Positions 12,183-22,974 of a stretch of 64,000 nucleotides of DNA are shown piece by piece; the first letter of the stretch is position 1; the number at the start of each line of letters is the position of its first letter. The notes beneath the pieces were generated by a model. It saw only the letters and a program-made list of their open reading frames with translations, was not told the DNA's origin and searched no databases. Origin of the DNA: Ctena decussata (lineage: Eukaryota > Mollusca > Bivalvia > Lucinida > Lucinidae); the NCBI GenBank assembly GCA_963989385.1, contig OZ022515.1, forward strand, positions 9,084,803 to 9,148,802. The letters are read 5' to 3'. The translations under genes were made by a program, and so were the position numbers.

Positions 12183-12725
12183 AGTCTTAACAGCCCACCT
12201 ACCACACCAAGCGGAAATAGATCATTTGTAGTAAGGACATACAAGCGGATAGGAATATGAATAGCTCTTTCTGAGGGACGTGGTCACAAAGGTAGTCCTC
12301 TATTCAAAACCTATTTTATCTGTTTCTGTCATTACCAGTGTATCTACATCAAAAAGAGCAGCGCTACATAAAAGTAATTGCAAAGCCTTTTTAAATAATA
12401 ATAAATCATTATTGTACATCACAGGCATTTCCGGTAAGTGTTATTCTTTGTTACTGTATAAATGTCTTATTTATTGGGACTTTGGATGCATATATTCCGA
12501 AAAGAACGCGCTGATCTTTGTTTTCACTGGTCAGATATGTTGATACCACCACAAAACTTAATAAGAAATACTCAATTCTGTTATTACAAATGTTGTTTTC
12601 TGTATTATAACAGTTTATATGTTGCTATTACAAGGGTATTATACAGTGTACGAATAAAGTTTAATATAGCTTAGTCGACTTCTTTGTTCAATTGTTTTAT
12701 ATATGTTTTGTCATATTATCAAAAA

Positions 12726-14020
12726 CAAGAGGGCAATGAGGCCCTGAATCGCTCACCTGAGTATGGTGGCCATGGACATGTACGCCATGTGACAAAGACC
12801 GCTTGAATAAATTTTCATTCTTTCAGATCCTAGAAGTTGTGTATGAAACTTTACTAAAATGAGCCCAGTTACTTTTTAGGAGATAGTTTATATTGTCAAA
12901 ACATGAGAGATATGAGTCAGAGGTCAAAGAATAGCATTGACCTCTTGAACCCGCATATCGTCCATGTACTAATTAAGACGACTGTATATATCAATTTTTA
13001 CGCCAAAATCTTCTAAACTTGCCATGAAATCTTATGTTCTAGCATTTTCCCATAACTGACCTTACCTTAAAAAAGTCAAGATCAGCCTAAGGTCATCATT
13101 TGAAAAATCTTGGTATACTCGTGTACCTGATGCTACATACCAAACATCAAGACCATCCACCTGCTGGTTCTTGAGAAGAGGATTTTAAACCTTTTTACCA
13201 TATATGGGCTTGGCGGCTATGTTGGTCATGTGACTAGGACCGTTTGAACAACTGTTCGTTCATATGCCCCTTAGAGCCTCTACCTGTAATTTGATCACAA
13301 TAGGCCCAGTGGCTCTTGAGGAGATATGTGTAATAGTCGAAATATTAGAGACCAGGGTCAAAGATAAAAAAAAAAATGACCTTGACCACTTGTAGGCAAA
13401 AAATTTCATGTACTCATTAAAATGACTGTATATATCAATTTTCAGGTCAAAATTTTCAATTTTAAAGTGACTAAGTCTGCAACCGTTTTTAAAGTGACTA
13501 AAGTGACTAGTACTGACAAAACCCTTGGCCCTAACAAACCATCAAGAGATGGACATGGCACAGCCCAGATGGGAAACACCACAATCAGACTGATTACATC
13601 TTGGTGAGGAAGCGCTTCCGATCATGAGTCAACATCCATAGGACAAGGAGTTTTCCTGAAGCAGACATAGGAAGTGACCATGACCTGGTCATGATGACCT
13701 TCCGAGTTCGTCTAAAGAAGGCTAGAAAGCCAGCCCAGCCAAGACTAAAGTTTGATCTTGTGGAGCTAAGGGACCCAGGGGTGGCATGCACTTTTCGAGC
13801 AGCAATAGGTGGAAAATTTGCACCACTCATATATGGGCGTTGCGGCCATGCTGGTCATGTGACCAGGACCGTTTGAACAACTTTTTGTTCCCACGCCCCT
13901 CTAGAGGCTCTACATGAAATTTGTCTCCAATCGGCTCGGTGGTTTCAGCGAAGAAGTCGTTTGAAATTGTTGACGGACGATGACGGACGATGACGGACGC
14001 CGGAGCCTCACCATCCTACA
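12726..14020. repeat. AAGAGGGC-type interspersed repeat, with a LINE piece inside
   Basis: It begins ACAAGAGGGCAATGAGGCCC, followed by TGAATCGCTCACCTG, a start seen widely in bivalve genomes. The internal motif GTCATGTGAC(T/C)AGGACCGTTT occurs at about 13226 and again at 13853. It ends in three copies of TGACGGACGA near 13970. A LINE fragment (13530-13832) separates two partial copies. Confidence 0.65.
13530..13832 (+). pseudogene. RTE-clade LINE endonuclease fragment
   Basis: The plus strand reads DADIGSDH-like residues (EADIGSDHDLVMMTFRVRLK), then ELRDPGVACTF and IGGKFAPLI. This is the end of the apurinic endonuclease domain of RTE-type retrotransposons, the family often mis-annotated as craniofacial development protein 2. 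The earlier part reads TDYILVRKRFRS followed by a stop. It is a short, frame-broken relic without reverse transcriptase. The related relic at 28230-28500 covers the same residues. Confidence 0.75.
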
Positions 14021-14731
14021 TGTATAAGCTTTCCCGGAGCCGCTGGTTCAGTTGAGTTAAGAAGGTCTCGTGAAAACTAACGACTCTGCCTAACCTGTGC
14101 GAATTAATTCTTTCGGTGATAGAGGCATCGACATACTGATGTTTTGTGCAGGTCACCGCTGTTGTCTTTACGTTAGACAGTGCCACCACCATTAATACAT
14201 GTAGGAACAAAAGACCTTTGCAATGTAAGCAAATAGATATTACTCATAAAGGATTTTGTGATTACGCGAGCTCCTGCAAAGCAAAGAATTAAGTGTATGT
14301 GTTAATTTATTATTTCTTAATGGAAACAAGTATATAAATGAACAATCTTTTAGCTGTAACGACTGATGGTCACACGTTGTTCTAAGGCATCCATGCAGAT
14401 AATCCTGTTGTCTGTGCTCGCCTTTACACGTTAGAACAACGACGTATTATTTCTTTGGATTAAATCAAAATATATAAACTAAGTGTACAACATACAACTA
14501 TCACACGAGGACCTACTCTCACAAGACTGTTTTAATAATTATCAGATAATGCTGACAGAGGTTTTGCTAAATGCATGTTAGTAGCAGTGTGATGTAAGCT
14601 CTGATTTTATTTTATTGCTCTGAAAAATCATAAGTCTTTAGAACAGTTTTACTACTAATAGCCCAAAACAAAAAAATAGAATAGAATTACTTTTATTTAT
14701 TTGGGAGAGGAAAATCAATTGTACAATCCAG

Positions 14732-14950
14732 GGGCCGTATTTATACAACAACTTAAGTGGTTGCTATGCTGTTGCTAAGGCTGAATTCATATCAAGGAGA
14801 TTGCCTACAACTATAAAAATTGCTCTGGAGGAACAGTCTTTTCAGACTGTTCCTCCAGAGCAAATTTCACAGTTGTAGGGAATCTCCTCCAAAGAAATTT
14901 AGCCCTGGCAACAGCATAGCAACCACTTAAGTCGTTTTATAAATACGGCC
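14732..14950. mobile_element. Near-perfect palindromic MITE, GGGCCGTATTT ends
   Basis: Almost the whole element is one hairpin. The left arm runs from GGGCCGTATTTAT through CAACTTAAGTGGTTGCTATG, the right arm is its complement, and the centre is AACAGTCTTTTCAGACTGTT. CCAG flanks both sides (14728-14731 and 14951-14954), a likely target-site duplication. CAATCCAGAAGTTG at 15176 looks like the unoccupied version. Confidence 0.85.
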
Positions 14951-15372
14951 CCAGAAGTTGTACAAAGCAAACGTGTGATGAAGAAGAGACAATGGCAAAG
15001 ATAGAAGTTAGTAGTACTTCTATCATAAATATTCCATACGACCTTTATCATAATGTTTTCTTATGACTAGTGTGTGTACGCAATGGCTAAGCGCATTTTA
15101 AAGCTTGTTCTCCATACAATGGAATTCAAATATTGTCCACCCAATTGGGTATAGTATATATAGCAATAAGAGTCCCAATCCAGAAGTTGTACACAGCAAA
15201 CGTGTGATGAACAAGAGACAATGGCAAATATAGAAGTTAGTAGTACTTCTATCATAAATATTCCATGCGACCTTTAACATAATGTTTCTTATGACTAGTG
15301 TGTGTACGCAATGGCTAAGCGTATTTTAAAGCTTGCTCTCCATACAACTGAATTCAAATGTTGTCCGCCCAC
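14951..15372. repeat. Two direct copies of a ~193 bp unit, 229 bp apart
   Basis: CCAGAAGTTGTACA(A/C)AGCAA starts at 14951 and at 15180. The copies stay nearly identical to TTGTCC(A/G)CCCA, with a handful of substitutions. Confidence 0.9.
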
Positions 15373-15786
15373 GTTTTTCCCCAAACTAAGAATAAACTGG
15401 TCTTGTTACATAAACAGCAAATATTTTCACAAAGCTCTTATATCACAGCCATAATTAGGACAAAATCCGTTAATTTCTCTAATTCAGAGCACAGATTGTA
15501 TATAAGGGCGATGTCTGGTGACAATTATTAAATTCTATTTGATTTGTGTCAATGTGTTCTTATTCTCTAATAAACAAATATCGTTGCCACTGGAAGCAAC
15601 TGTTTTATGAAATGGTAACCGGATTGTTCACAAGGAATATATATTCATTCGTTTTTGCATCATAGTGGTTCTTATATATGGCAAGGGCATACGGGACAGC
15701 ATATGGTTTGAGAGGTGATACGACAAACTATTCCCTTATTATCATCAGATAACATCCGTGTCTATAGCCAGGAAAACTAATTTTAT

Positions 15787-16037
15787 TCACATCGGCCGCA
15801 CCATCATCTGTGCGGACTTCAAAGGTTCACAATATCTAATTGAGTTCCAGGCCATCGAAGAACATTCACTGGTACCCGGATGAGCTTTCACGTATGGACA
15901 TGTCAAACATGAGTCATAGCAGTCATGGAACCACCAGGAGCCCCTGAGATAACTAGCACAGTTTACTCCCTGATTAGTGTCAACGTCTCGGTCAGTTGTT
16001 GTAAATCCACATCCATCGTGTCCGGACAAAGAATCAC
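15787..16037 (-). CDS. FReD gene A, exon 4 (C-terminal, with stop)
   Basis: This is the last exon of a fibrinogen-related-domain protein, 251 nt. The acceptor AG is at 16039-16038 on the minus strand, and the frame is phase 1 from exon 3. It encodes DSLSGHDGCGF, the calcium-loop region TTDRDVDTNQGVNC, the WWFHDCYDS motif (usually WWYxxCxxSNLNG) and the end KSAQMMVRPM before TGA. The Asp-x-Asp calcium ligands and the core cysteines are present. Instead of NLNG it has DSCLTCPY and later SEC and RYC, which are four extra cysteines shared with copy B; GHDGC adds a fifth not in B. FReD proteins are usually secreted and bind acetylated sugars or other ligands; that role here is by family. A frame on the opposite strand is a shadow. 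An AATAAA lies right after the stop on the minus strand. Confidence 0.93.
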
Positions 16038-16403
16038 CTGTTAAATTAAGAAACCAGTTGCTAAATAATTGGTTGGGGTTGCGCAAACCGGTACCCTTAG
16101 TCATTTATCAAAATGAAATTTTGGAAAAGCCTGCGCATGTGTCAAAGAAATTTTCACTAATTGCAGAAATTACCTGCAAAAACCTCAGTAAATATGGGAG
16201 TAGACCAATAGACTTTGAATTTGTGACAAGGGTACATGTAACAGATCTTGAATTTCCACATTACATGAAAGCCACGCATATAGGCAATGCCTTCAGAGGT
16301 AACTTATGGCATTTGCAGGAAGCAGTAGCTGCAGTAAGCCAGGGAATCTCCGCAGAAGATCCAGTTTCTGTTTTAAATAGTTTGTTTGAATCCTATAATT
16401 GTC

Positions 16404-16556
16404 CAGGGGCCAGTTGTTCAAGGCATCGATAGCTAAACGAGCTCGTTAGAAGGTCAACTTGTTAAGCTTTGTAGCCAAGTATATTGAGATATTTACGTTT
16501 GAAATTTTAACGTCTCGTTTACTAACAACATCGTTAGTTTTGAGCAACTATTCCCA
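16404..16556. mobile_element. Short MITE, GGGGCCAGTTGTTCAA family
   Basis: It starts GGGGCCAGTTGTTCAA and ends TTGAGCAACTATTCCCA, an imperfect inverted copy. Inside, GCTAAACGAGCTCGTTAG and CGTTTACTAACAACATCG are partly complementary. It lies in intron 3. Confidence 0.55.
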
Positions 16557-17229
16557 AATAAACAGATAAACCTTATCAAAGAGCACGTATTGTTAAGGTA
16601 CAAGATAACTTACTTTACTCACGCTGCGGCTCATTGACAAAACAATATAACATCATTGGGTGTTCAAGGTTAACTGCGCAACTCCCACATTTCTGCACCA
16701 ACAGCAAAGTAGAAGTGAAATTAGGTAAAGAACTGCGACACGCAAACAAGGGTCTAACGCATTTGCGAAAAACAGAGGATAAGCCAAGCCTGTGCATCGG
16801 CATTTAGGAAACTACAGGCACAAAACGAAGATCCTAGCTAGACCAAACCTATTCACAGACTAGTTTGAGACTTCGTAGTTCGCAGTTGTGTTAAGCCATT
16901 TTTGCGTGACGCAGATCGAGTATAAGCTATAAGGTATTTATTCGATTATGGGACAAATGTTCCCCACTTCCAAAACATTCCGAAACAAGAAAATTCGGTA
17001 AATGTATATCCCCCGCCGAAGTGGCTTTGATTGGTTCATGGTGTATTGTAAGTTTCAGAGATACCCATTAAGTTATTACATGTACTTAATTATGGCTAAA
17101 TTTGTCACTTTTAAATCAATTCAAGGACAATAACCCATGCATTACTGATACAATTCTCAAAAAAAATTATGGCTCATTTTATTGGCTTTAAATCAGTTCA
17201 AGGGCAATTACACAGGTATAACTGACGTC

Positions 17230-17470
17230 TGTCTGACGAGACTTGCCGTGCATCATCGCGTTCAATGGTATATATTTAGTTTAAGTTTCATGAAATAATT
17301 TCATGAAATTCCGTTCAATGGTTACTTAGTTACTCTGGCGCTCACGTATTTGTACACCAAAAACGCGATCGTACCGCGTTGCATGCGCGTGCTGCGTCTC
17401 GACGCGGGAGGCGCGAACAATGATAAAATGAATATTCATGACTTGTTCAATACGCGTACAACCGCAGATT
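17230..17470. repeat. CpG-rich repeat, inverted partner of 22270-22620
   Basis: CTGGCGCTCACGTATTTGTA at 17335 is the exact complement of TACAAATACGTGAGCGCCAG near 22547. The CG-rich neighbourhood (GACGCGGGAGGCGCG here; GCATCAACTGCGTCCCCGAC there) and flanking AATACGCG are shared. Confidence 0.65.
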
Positions 17471-17922
17471 GTACGTTGGCCTATTTAAAATAGTTTTAAG
17501 ATAGCTTAAAACAATAAAACTCTTCACTGCTAAGTTACTAAGTTAATATTGTGAATGTATCGATCCTGCCCGAATCGATGCGCAGAAGACGGGACCATAA
17601 AGTAGTCCCACATTATCTGGGTCAATTTTTACATAACATATCGTAACGTCTCGATTTCTGAATTCAATGGGACTCATTAACTACTATTTAGACTAATTCT
17701 ATAATAGAACTTCTACGCTTAGAAACTATACATGACTTCTATTTTTCTTAACTTCCAAGCCTAGAAAACAAACAAACAAAGAAACAAACAAAAAAGTCAC
17801 AACTTATCTGGGCCAGAACGGACAAATCCGGGCACACGGTAACCCTCGCTAAGAATTAAACTGACAAGTGAAATTTCCCCGTGAAATTTGGACCCAGACT
17901 GAATGTTCAAACAGAACAATAC

Positions 17923-18356
17923 CACAGGGTATAATCGATCCCGCTGATTTTCGCTTCCTGCAGAGACTGTACATCATATTTGGCTTCCGCCGAGACTGTC
18001 TGAGAGTTCTTGCTTCCTGCTGAGACCTCTGTACATGATAAATGGCTTCCTGCTGAGACTGTCCGCATGATTCTGCTTCCTGCTGATGCTCTCGGCAGGA
18101 AGCAGAGTCATGCAGACAGTCTCAGCAGGAAGCCAAATTTCGAGGACAGAAGTCTCTGCAGGAAGCAAGAGATATCGCGGACGGTCTCCGCGGACTGTAC
18201 ATCATATTTGGCTTCTGCCGAGACTGTCCGTGATCTCTTCTTCCTGCAGAGACTCTCAGCAGGAAGAAAGAACTCGCGGTTAGTCTCGGCAGAAGCCAAA
18301 TATGATGTACAATCTCTGCAGGAAGCGAAAATTAGCGGAATCGATTATACCCTGTG
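17923..18356. mobile_element. Foldback transposon with internal CTTCCTGC repeats
   Basis: The ends are CACAGGGTATAATCGAT and its complement, and the element is flanked by a 5 bp duplication AATAC (17918-17922, 18357-18361). The inverted arms continue with TTTTCGCTTCCTGCAGAGAC and a TGTACATCATATTTGGCTTC stretch. Inside is an array of more than ten variants of CTTCCTGCTGAGACTGTC, first in one orientation and then in the other. Open frames on both strands follow from this repeat. I do not recognise the family, and no other copy is in the window. Confidence 0.82.
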
Positions 18357-18418
18357 AATACTGGCATATTTTTATAAGAAATTATGAGAGTTTCAAAGCC
18401 AATTCAAGACTATTTCAA

Positions 18419-18452
18419 GGGGTCTCCATAGCTCAGTGGTCAGCGCACTCCC
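18419..18452 (+). repeat. tRNA-like half (box A only)
   Basis: GTCTCCATAGCTCAGTGGTC resembles the 5' half of a tRNA or SINE head. No box B follows. Confidence 0.35.
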
Positions 18453-18839
18453 ATCTCACATTTATTTTACATCGAAGTAACTTGCATTGAATTGAAAATG
18501 GTATAGCCTGAACAGACAAGTGGGTTCTCTTCGGATTACCTTATTGCAGAGCAATCTGTGCTGAATCGAAACAGGTATCCTCTGCACAGAGTAAAAGTAA
18601 ACAAAATAAAATTAAAGAATATTTCATTTGTAGCATGTAGTTTTGGCTGAAGGCGGAATATGTACATTCCAAGATAAACCTTGATTTCCAGAAAGCAATT
18701 TATGCTGCAAAAATTTCCAGCATATGAGGCCAGAGTTGAATGATCATCAAGGTGACTGAAAACCGGGAACCAAGTCAAGAAAAAAAACCTGACTCTCTAC
18801 AAGAAGAACTTGAATTTCTAACCGATGTTAGACCCAAAC

Positions 18840-19430
18840 TGGAACAAGCCCCCCTGTCCTTGCTAGGTCCAAGGTAGTTCTATTGAGACAAAAAAAGGGG
18901 GAGGAGGAGGAGAGAACAAGGAGTAAATTCTTGGGCGGGGTGCAAATTCTTTGGTGGGGAGTGGGGGTGCAAAAGACTGTCCAGATTCATGTGTTAGTAG
19001 GGTTGCACCAAAGTGGACCTGTGCTGGGTCCCGGGCAGGTCTCAGAAAAAGGGAGGAGCAAAATCTTTGGTGGGAAGCAAAAACTTCCAGAAACATTAAG
19101 TAGCAATGGGATAGAACCCAAATGGACTTGTACACAGATCCGCATAAATCACTTCCCATGCACACAGCCCTCGCGATCCACTGTGGGTTGGCTTTAGCAA
19201 TACTATTCAGGGCTTCTGGAAACGCATCAAATGAGAGGCACACTTCCGGCCATAATGCATCTTCCCCGAAATGCAGGCCTCCATCAGACTTCACTTTGCT
19301 AGTTCTGCCGGAACAAGCCCCCTGTCCTGGCTGGGCCCAGGGCAGGTCTAGGGGGAAAATGGGGAGCAAATTCTTAGTTGGGGAGCAAATTCCCTTATTA
19401 ACTAATGCAATGGGCAGTGGGGGATAAGAG
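18840..19430. repeat. G-rich degenerate repeat
   Basis: About three diverged units share ACAAGCCCCCTGTCC-like starts, GGGCAGGTCT and GGGAGCAAATTCTT. A 199-codon minus-strand frame (18863-19462) spans it. Its composition follows the repeat, and I do not consider it a gene. Confidence 0.55.
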
Positions 19431-19589
19431 ATTGAGGGTGATCTGGAATGCAGTTGTCTCATGTTTTTGTGGCCCTCATGAGTAATTGAGACTGCCTGGG
19501 TTACATCATGAATTGCGCCTGGGAGGACCGTAGCTTAATTCTGTTGGGAGGGAGGTAGATACGGTAAAAATTCCTTTTGGGACCCAGGA

Positions 19590-20295
19590 CTGTAGCATTT
19601 GTTCTAAACCTTATCTTGGTTTAGTTGGTTCCAAAATATATTGCATATTTAAAGTTTTAGGGGCCTGTATTTTCATGGGAGATTTTTTAGTGTTCTAATA
19701 TTTTGGGAAATAGAGAATATTATTAGTCAACAACAGGACTTAGCTAATTTCTTATTGTGGATTGTTGGGAGGGGAGGGCAGTTTCTTTTTGCTGTTTCTA
19801 GGGAACAAAAGTGATGAAGCTTATAATGGTTTAGCTGGTTTCCAGGTAACTAAGCCTGGGTTTGAGATTAAGGAGGTTGGATACACATTATTTTTTGGAG
19901 GGGAAATGGAGAATATTTTTAATAGACAAGGGGACTGTAGCTTATTTCTTATTGTGGGTTGTTCGAAAAGAACGGCGGTTTCTTTTGGCTGTTTCTAGGG
20001 AGCAAATGAGTTGACCCTTATAATGGTTTATTTAGTTTCCAGGTAACTTAGCCTGGGTGTGAGATTAAGGAGGTTGGATACACATTAATTTGGGGGTGGG
20101 GAAGAAATGGAGAGTATTATTATGGACCAAAGGACTGTAGATTATTTCTTATTGGGGGTTGTTGGGAAAAGAGGGCAGTTTCTTTTGGCTGTTTCTAGGG
20201 AGCAAATGTGCTGAACCTTATAATGGTTCATTTAGTTTTCAGGTAACTTAGCCTGGGTATGAGGTTAAGGAGGTTGGATACACATTGATTTTAGC
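19590..20295. repeat. Tandem repeat, ~198 bp unit, about 3.5 copies
   Basis: GTTTCTTTT(T/G)GCTGTTTCTA starts at 19781, 19978 and 20178 (spacings 197 and 200). Each is followed by a TAATGGTTTA-like stretch, CCTGGGT(T/G)TGAGATTAAGG and GGTTGGATACACATT. A partial unit precedes them. Confidence 0.9.
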
Positions 20296-20469
20296 CTTTA
20301 TTGTCAATAGACAAAAGTTATTTATATGACCGTAGGGAAAGTCAGATTGAAGTCGTACAGATGGGTTCTGGGGCTTTTATTGGGTAATGGGAGCATTACA
20401 CTTAGTAGGGGATTAATGTGGATCCAGGGTTTTTGGGAAATGGTAGGTGGTTAGCAACAGGGGCTCGAA

Positions 20470-22060
20470 TTAGAGAAAATTAGGCGGATTTTTTTCCCTA
20501 TTGTATTGTAATCTATCTATATCCTAGCAATGATATTGGTTTTGTCCAGGTATTCAAAGACTGCCTTCTGTATTGTATTTGCATATTTCTTTGGGGGAGA
20601 CAGGAGCAGTCTCAGGTCTATTGTGTGATAGCCTAACTTGAATCTGGTGGATTCTATGGTCTCGCCTTTGATTGTTATGGGGCCACACAGTCAAAGAAGA
20701 TATGGTTGAGATCTTCTGCATCATTGCAGTGGGGGCATAGGGCGGACTGGTTACCGTAGTGAAGGTAGCCCTGCCTGCAGTGTCCTAGCCTTAGTCCGGA
20801 ATAGGCTATGTCGAAACGTCTATTGAGACTATATATGTCACATTGAAGTTTAACCTTTGGTTTGACGGAATGGAAGGTGTGGCCATTGTTGCTATTGGTC
20901 TATTGGGATTGCCATTTTTCGGTTACTGCTTCATTTATTAGGGGATAAACGTCCAGTTTTGAGGGTTTGGTATGATTGTAAGTGCCGGTGGTCAATAATT
21001 GATAACTGCCTTTCTTAAATCAGCCGAAGGAGAAATGAAGTATGTGGCCAGACCGGGTTTCGAACCCAAGACCTCTGACATGAGTCCGGTGCCCTATCGA
21101 CTGCGCTACGCGGCTCGGCACCTTCAGCTGTAGGAGTTTAATTCCACATTCAACTTCTAAAGCATTAATAGGGGTGGAGTGGTATGCGCTCGTAGCAATA
21201 CGGAGTGCTAAGTTGTTTTGGATGAGGTCTTGAGCTTTGAGAGTAGATGTTTGGGTGCCGAGTTATAAGCTTGCACACCATAATCAATTTTACTGAGGAT
21301 TAGGGCCTTATATAATGTCGATAGGATTTTTTTATCTGCTTCATAGGAGGTGCCTGAAACCATCCTCATGAGGTTTAGGTCTTTATTACATTTTTCAATC
21401 AGATTTTTAATATGCTGACCCCATGTGTTAGTTTGCTATCTAGGATCATACCCAGGAAGGTGATATGGTCACTAAATTCTATTTCTGTCCCAAAAAAGGG
21501 AGAGTTTTTGAAGTGAGTCAATATTAAGTATTTTTAGTGAAAATTATAGCTTTTGTCTTAATAGTGGGGATTTTGAAGCCCCAGAGCTTGGACGATATCT
21601 TGATTGTCTAGAGGGCTGATTGGAGTTTTACGAGAGTATGTTTGGGAGAGAAGTGCTAGGTCCAGATGGTACTGTCATCTGCAAACTGAGAAAGAGAGAG
21701 GTTTGGACCCCCCCCCCCCCCCACCAGGGCATCATCAAGGGTAAATTATTAAAATGAATAGGATAGGGCTGAGGACACTGCCCTGGAGACAGCCATTTCC
21801 AAGTCATGTTGATCAGAGGTTTTTATCCCCCTCCCCGACTTGAATTCTTTTGCCGTTTAAGAAGTTATGAATGAAGCGGAACATATTTCCATTGATGCCG
21901 AATTCGTTTAGCTTGATGAGGGTCCCTGAAGTCCATATAAGGTCAAATGCCTTTTTAAGATTCAAAGTGACTGCCGCCTGGCACTTATTTTCCATAAAGG
22001 CCTTATTAATTTCAGATTCCACGATTTTAATTTCTGGTACGAAAGGACTTTATGGCTGAA
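20470..22060 (-). pseudogene. Non-LTR retrotransposon (Jockey/CR1-like) remnant
   Basis: Read on the minus strand, the order is that of a LINE reverse transcriptase: TLNLKKAFDLIW at about 21960, GSVLSPILFIL at about 21760, the catalytic FADDSTIW at 21662-21685, WGFKIPTIKTKAIIFT at about 21560, then the C-terminal region with RLGHCRQGYLHYGNQSALC and CPHCNDAEDLNHIFFDC near 20690-20830. Frameshifts and stops separate the blocks. The catalytic Asp pair is kept. A tRNA-derived SINE (20996-21120) interrupts it. No endonuclease part is seen, so the copy is 5'-truncated. It lies in FReD A intron 3 and is absent from copy B. Confidence 0.85.
20996..21120 (-). mobile_element. tRNA-derived SINE nested in the LINE remnant
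   Basis: On the minus strand: GTAGCGCAGTCGATAGGGC (box A) and GGGTTCGAAACCC (box B), with a body ending near AAGAAAGGCAGTTATC. The body matches the family at 4315 and 4682, but the head is a different tRNA-like sequence. Confidence 0.7.
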
Positions 22061-22085
22061 GAGTGCGATTTATTTCCACTTCAAT

Positions 22086-22109
22086 CAGTGACCTATATAT
22101 AGGTCACTG
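22086..22109. repeat. Perfect 24 bp palindrome
   Basis: CAGTGACCTATA is followed directly by its exact complement. It sits just upstream (minus sense) of the LINE remnant. Confidence 0.9.
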
Positions 22110-22269
22110 CTTCAATGGCGAAGTGTCATGGGACTGTCCCCGTCGCATTTAGTTTTGAGTTGCCGGTCGAGTTTCTAGGCTTCTTTTTTTTACTTTCTTT
22201 CCCGTTATAGTTCCAGTAAGACCAAAATGAGCATTCGACATCAAGCTTGATGTAGACTAATGGCTCTTT

Positions 22270-22620
22270 CTCTCACATGATTTACTTAAAAATGCGCATT
22301 CAATACGCGATTTTGATTGGTTCCCGTACGCGCGCGTTGAGACGCAAAGGACTACGTCACTACCCGTATCATGTGCGCAATTTTGATTGGGTCCATGAAA
22401 CTTGCATAAAATGCGCGTTGCACGCGTCGCTTCGCGATATACGGAAAATTGAGATCGAATTTTCATTGGCTACTCAAATATTCGCGTCCATAATTACCGC
22501 GTATCCCGCGCGCATCAACTGCGTCCCCGACGCGTTTTGAATGTGTACAAATACGTGAGCGCCAGTGTATGGCTCCGGACGGATGGACGGAAGAACGAAC
22601 GGACGGACAGACGGACGATC
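22270..22620. repeat. CpG-rich repeat, inverted partner of 17230-17470
   Basis: It contains TACAAATACGTGAGCGCCAG and CG-rich runs, then a GGACGGA-rich tail (22573-22615) like the tails at 13970 and 46260. Confidence 0.6.
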
Positions 22621-22809
22621 ATAGAGAAAACCAACTCCCTCCGCCCTCGGTGCGAAACAAAAGAAACGTTCGTCATGACGGATCCAGATCTTCGGGGATT
22701 TTTTGAAGAAACAAACCCATCTTATTGTGGAAAAGCACAATTTACTGATTTACATGTTCGGGGTACTTCTGGAAAAGACAAGAGCCGCTTTAAACTTATT
22801 CAAACCTAC

Positions 22810-22974
22810 CTGCAGTTCCCCGATTGTTGCCTATATGGAGTCTAAAGTCTTTAGCTGACCCGACAGTAAAGTTGTCGTACACTTCGTAATAATGAGTTCC
22901 GTTGGCAGCTACCAAATCTACCCGCAACTGGTACAGTCTGCCGTCCGATGTTAGGTTATGCATGTGTCCTAGGC
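22810..22974 (-). CDS. FReD gene A, exon 3
   Basis: Exon of 165 nt, phase 1 at both ends. Acceptor TTTCAAAG ends at 22975; donor GTAGGT starts at 22809. It encodes the middle of the fibrinogen-related domain: LGHMHNLTSDGRLYQLRVDL, then NGTHYYEVYDNFTVG and DFRLHIGNNRGTA. This matches the family pattern xLHxLT...YELRVDL...YxxFxVG...YxLxIGxYxGTAGDS. Three N-glycosylation sequons are visible (NLT, NGT, NFT), of which copy B keeps only NGT. It joins exon 2 and exon 4 in frame. It is about 80% identical in protein to the copy B exon by hand count. Confidence 0.93.

Larger units (their letters stand above)
16038..22809 (-). other. FReD gene A intron 3 (6.8 kb)
   Basis: Both ends can be aligned with the 1.2 kb intron 3 of copy B: 16040-17160 with 57885-58680, and 22690-22809 with 58950-59066. 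The middle, about 17.2-22.66 kb, is extra in A. It holds a foldback, G-rich repeats, a tandem array and a LINE. Confidence 0.75.

Noticed and set aside
15977..16432. 151-codon plus-strand frame over FReD A exon 4 and intron 3
   Set aside because: It is the reverse complement of the exon for its first part; the matching place in copy B has no such frame, and the peptide resembles nothing I know.
17974..18357. Open frames on both strands reading LPAETS/SRKQ-type repeats
   Set aside because: They are translations of the CTTCCTGC word of the foldback element; both strands giving similar peptides is the mark of an inverted repeat.
18863..19462. 199-codon minus-strand frame
   Set aside because: It lies on a G-rich degenerate repeat, is proline/serine-rich because of that composition, and no domain or splice signal supports it.
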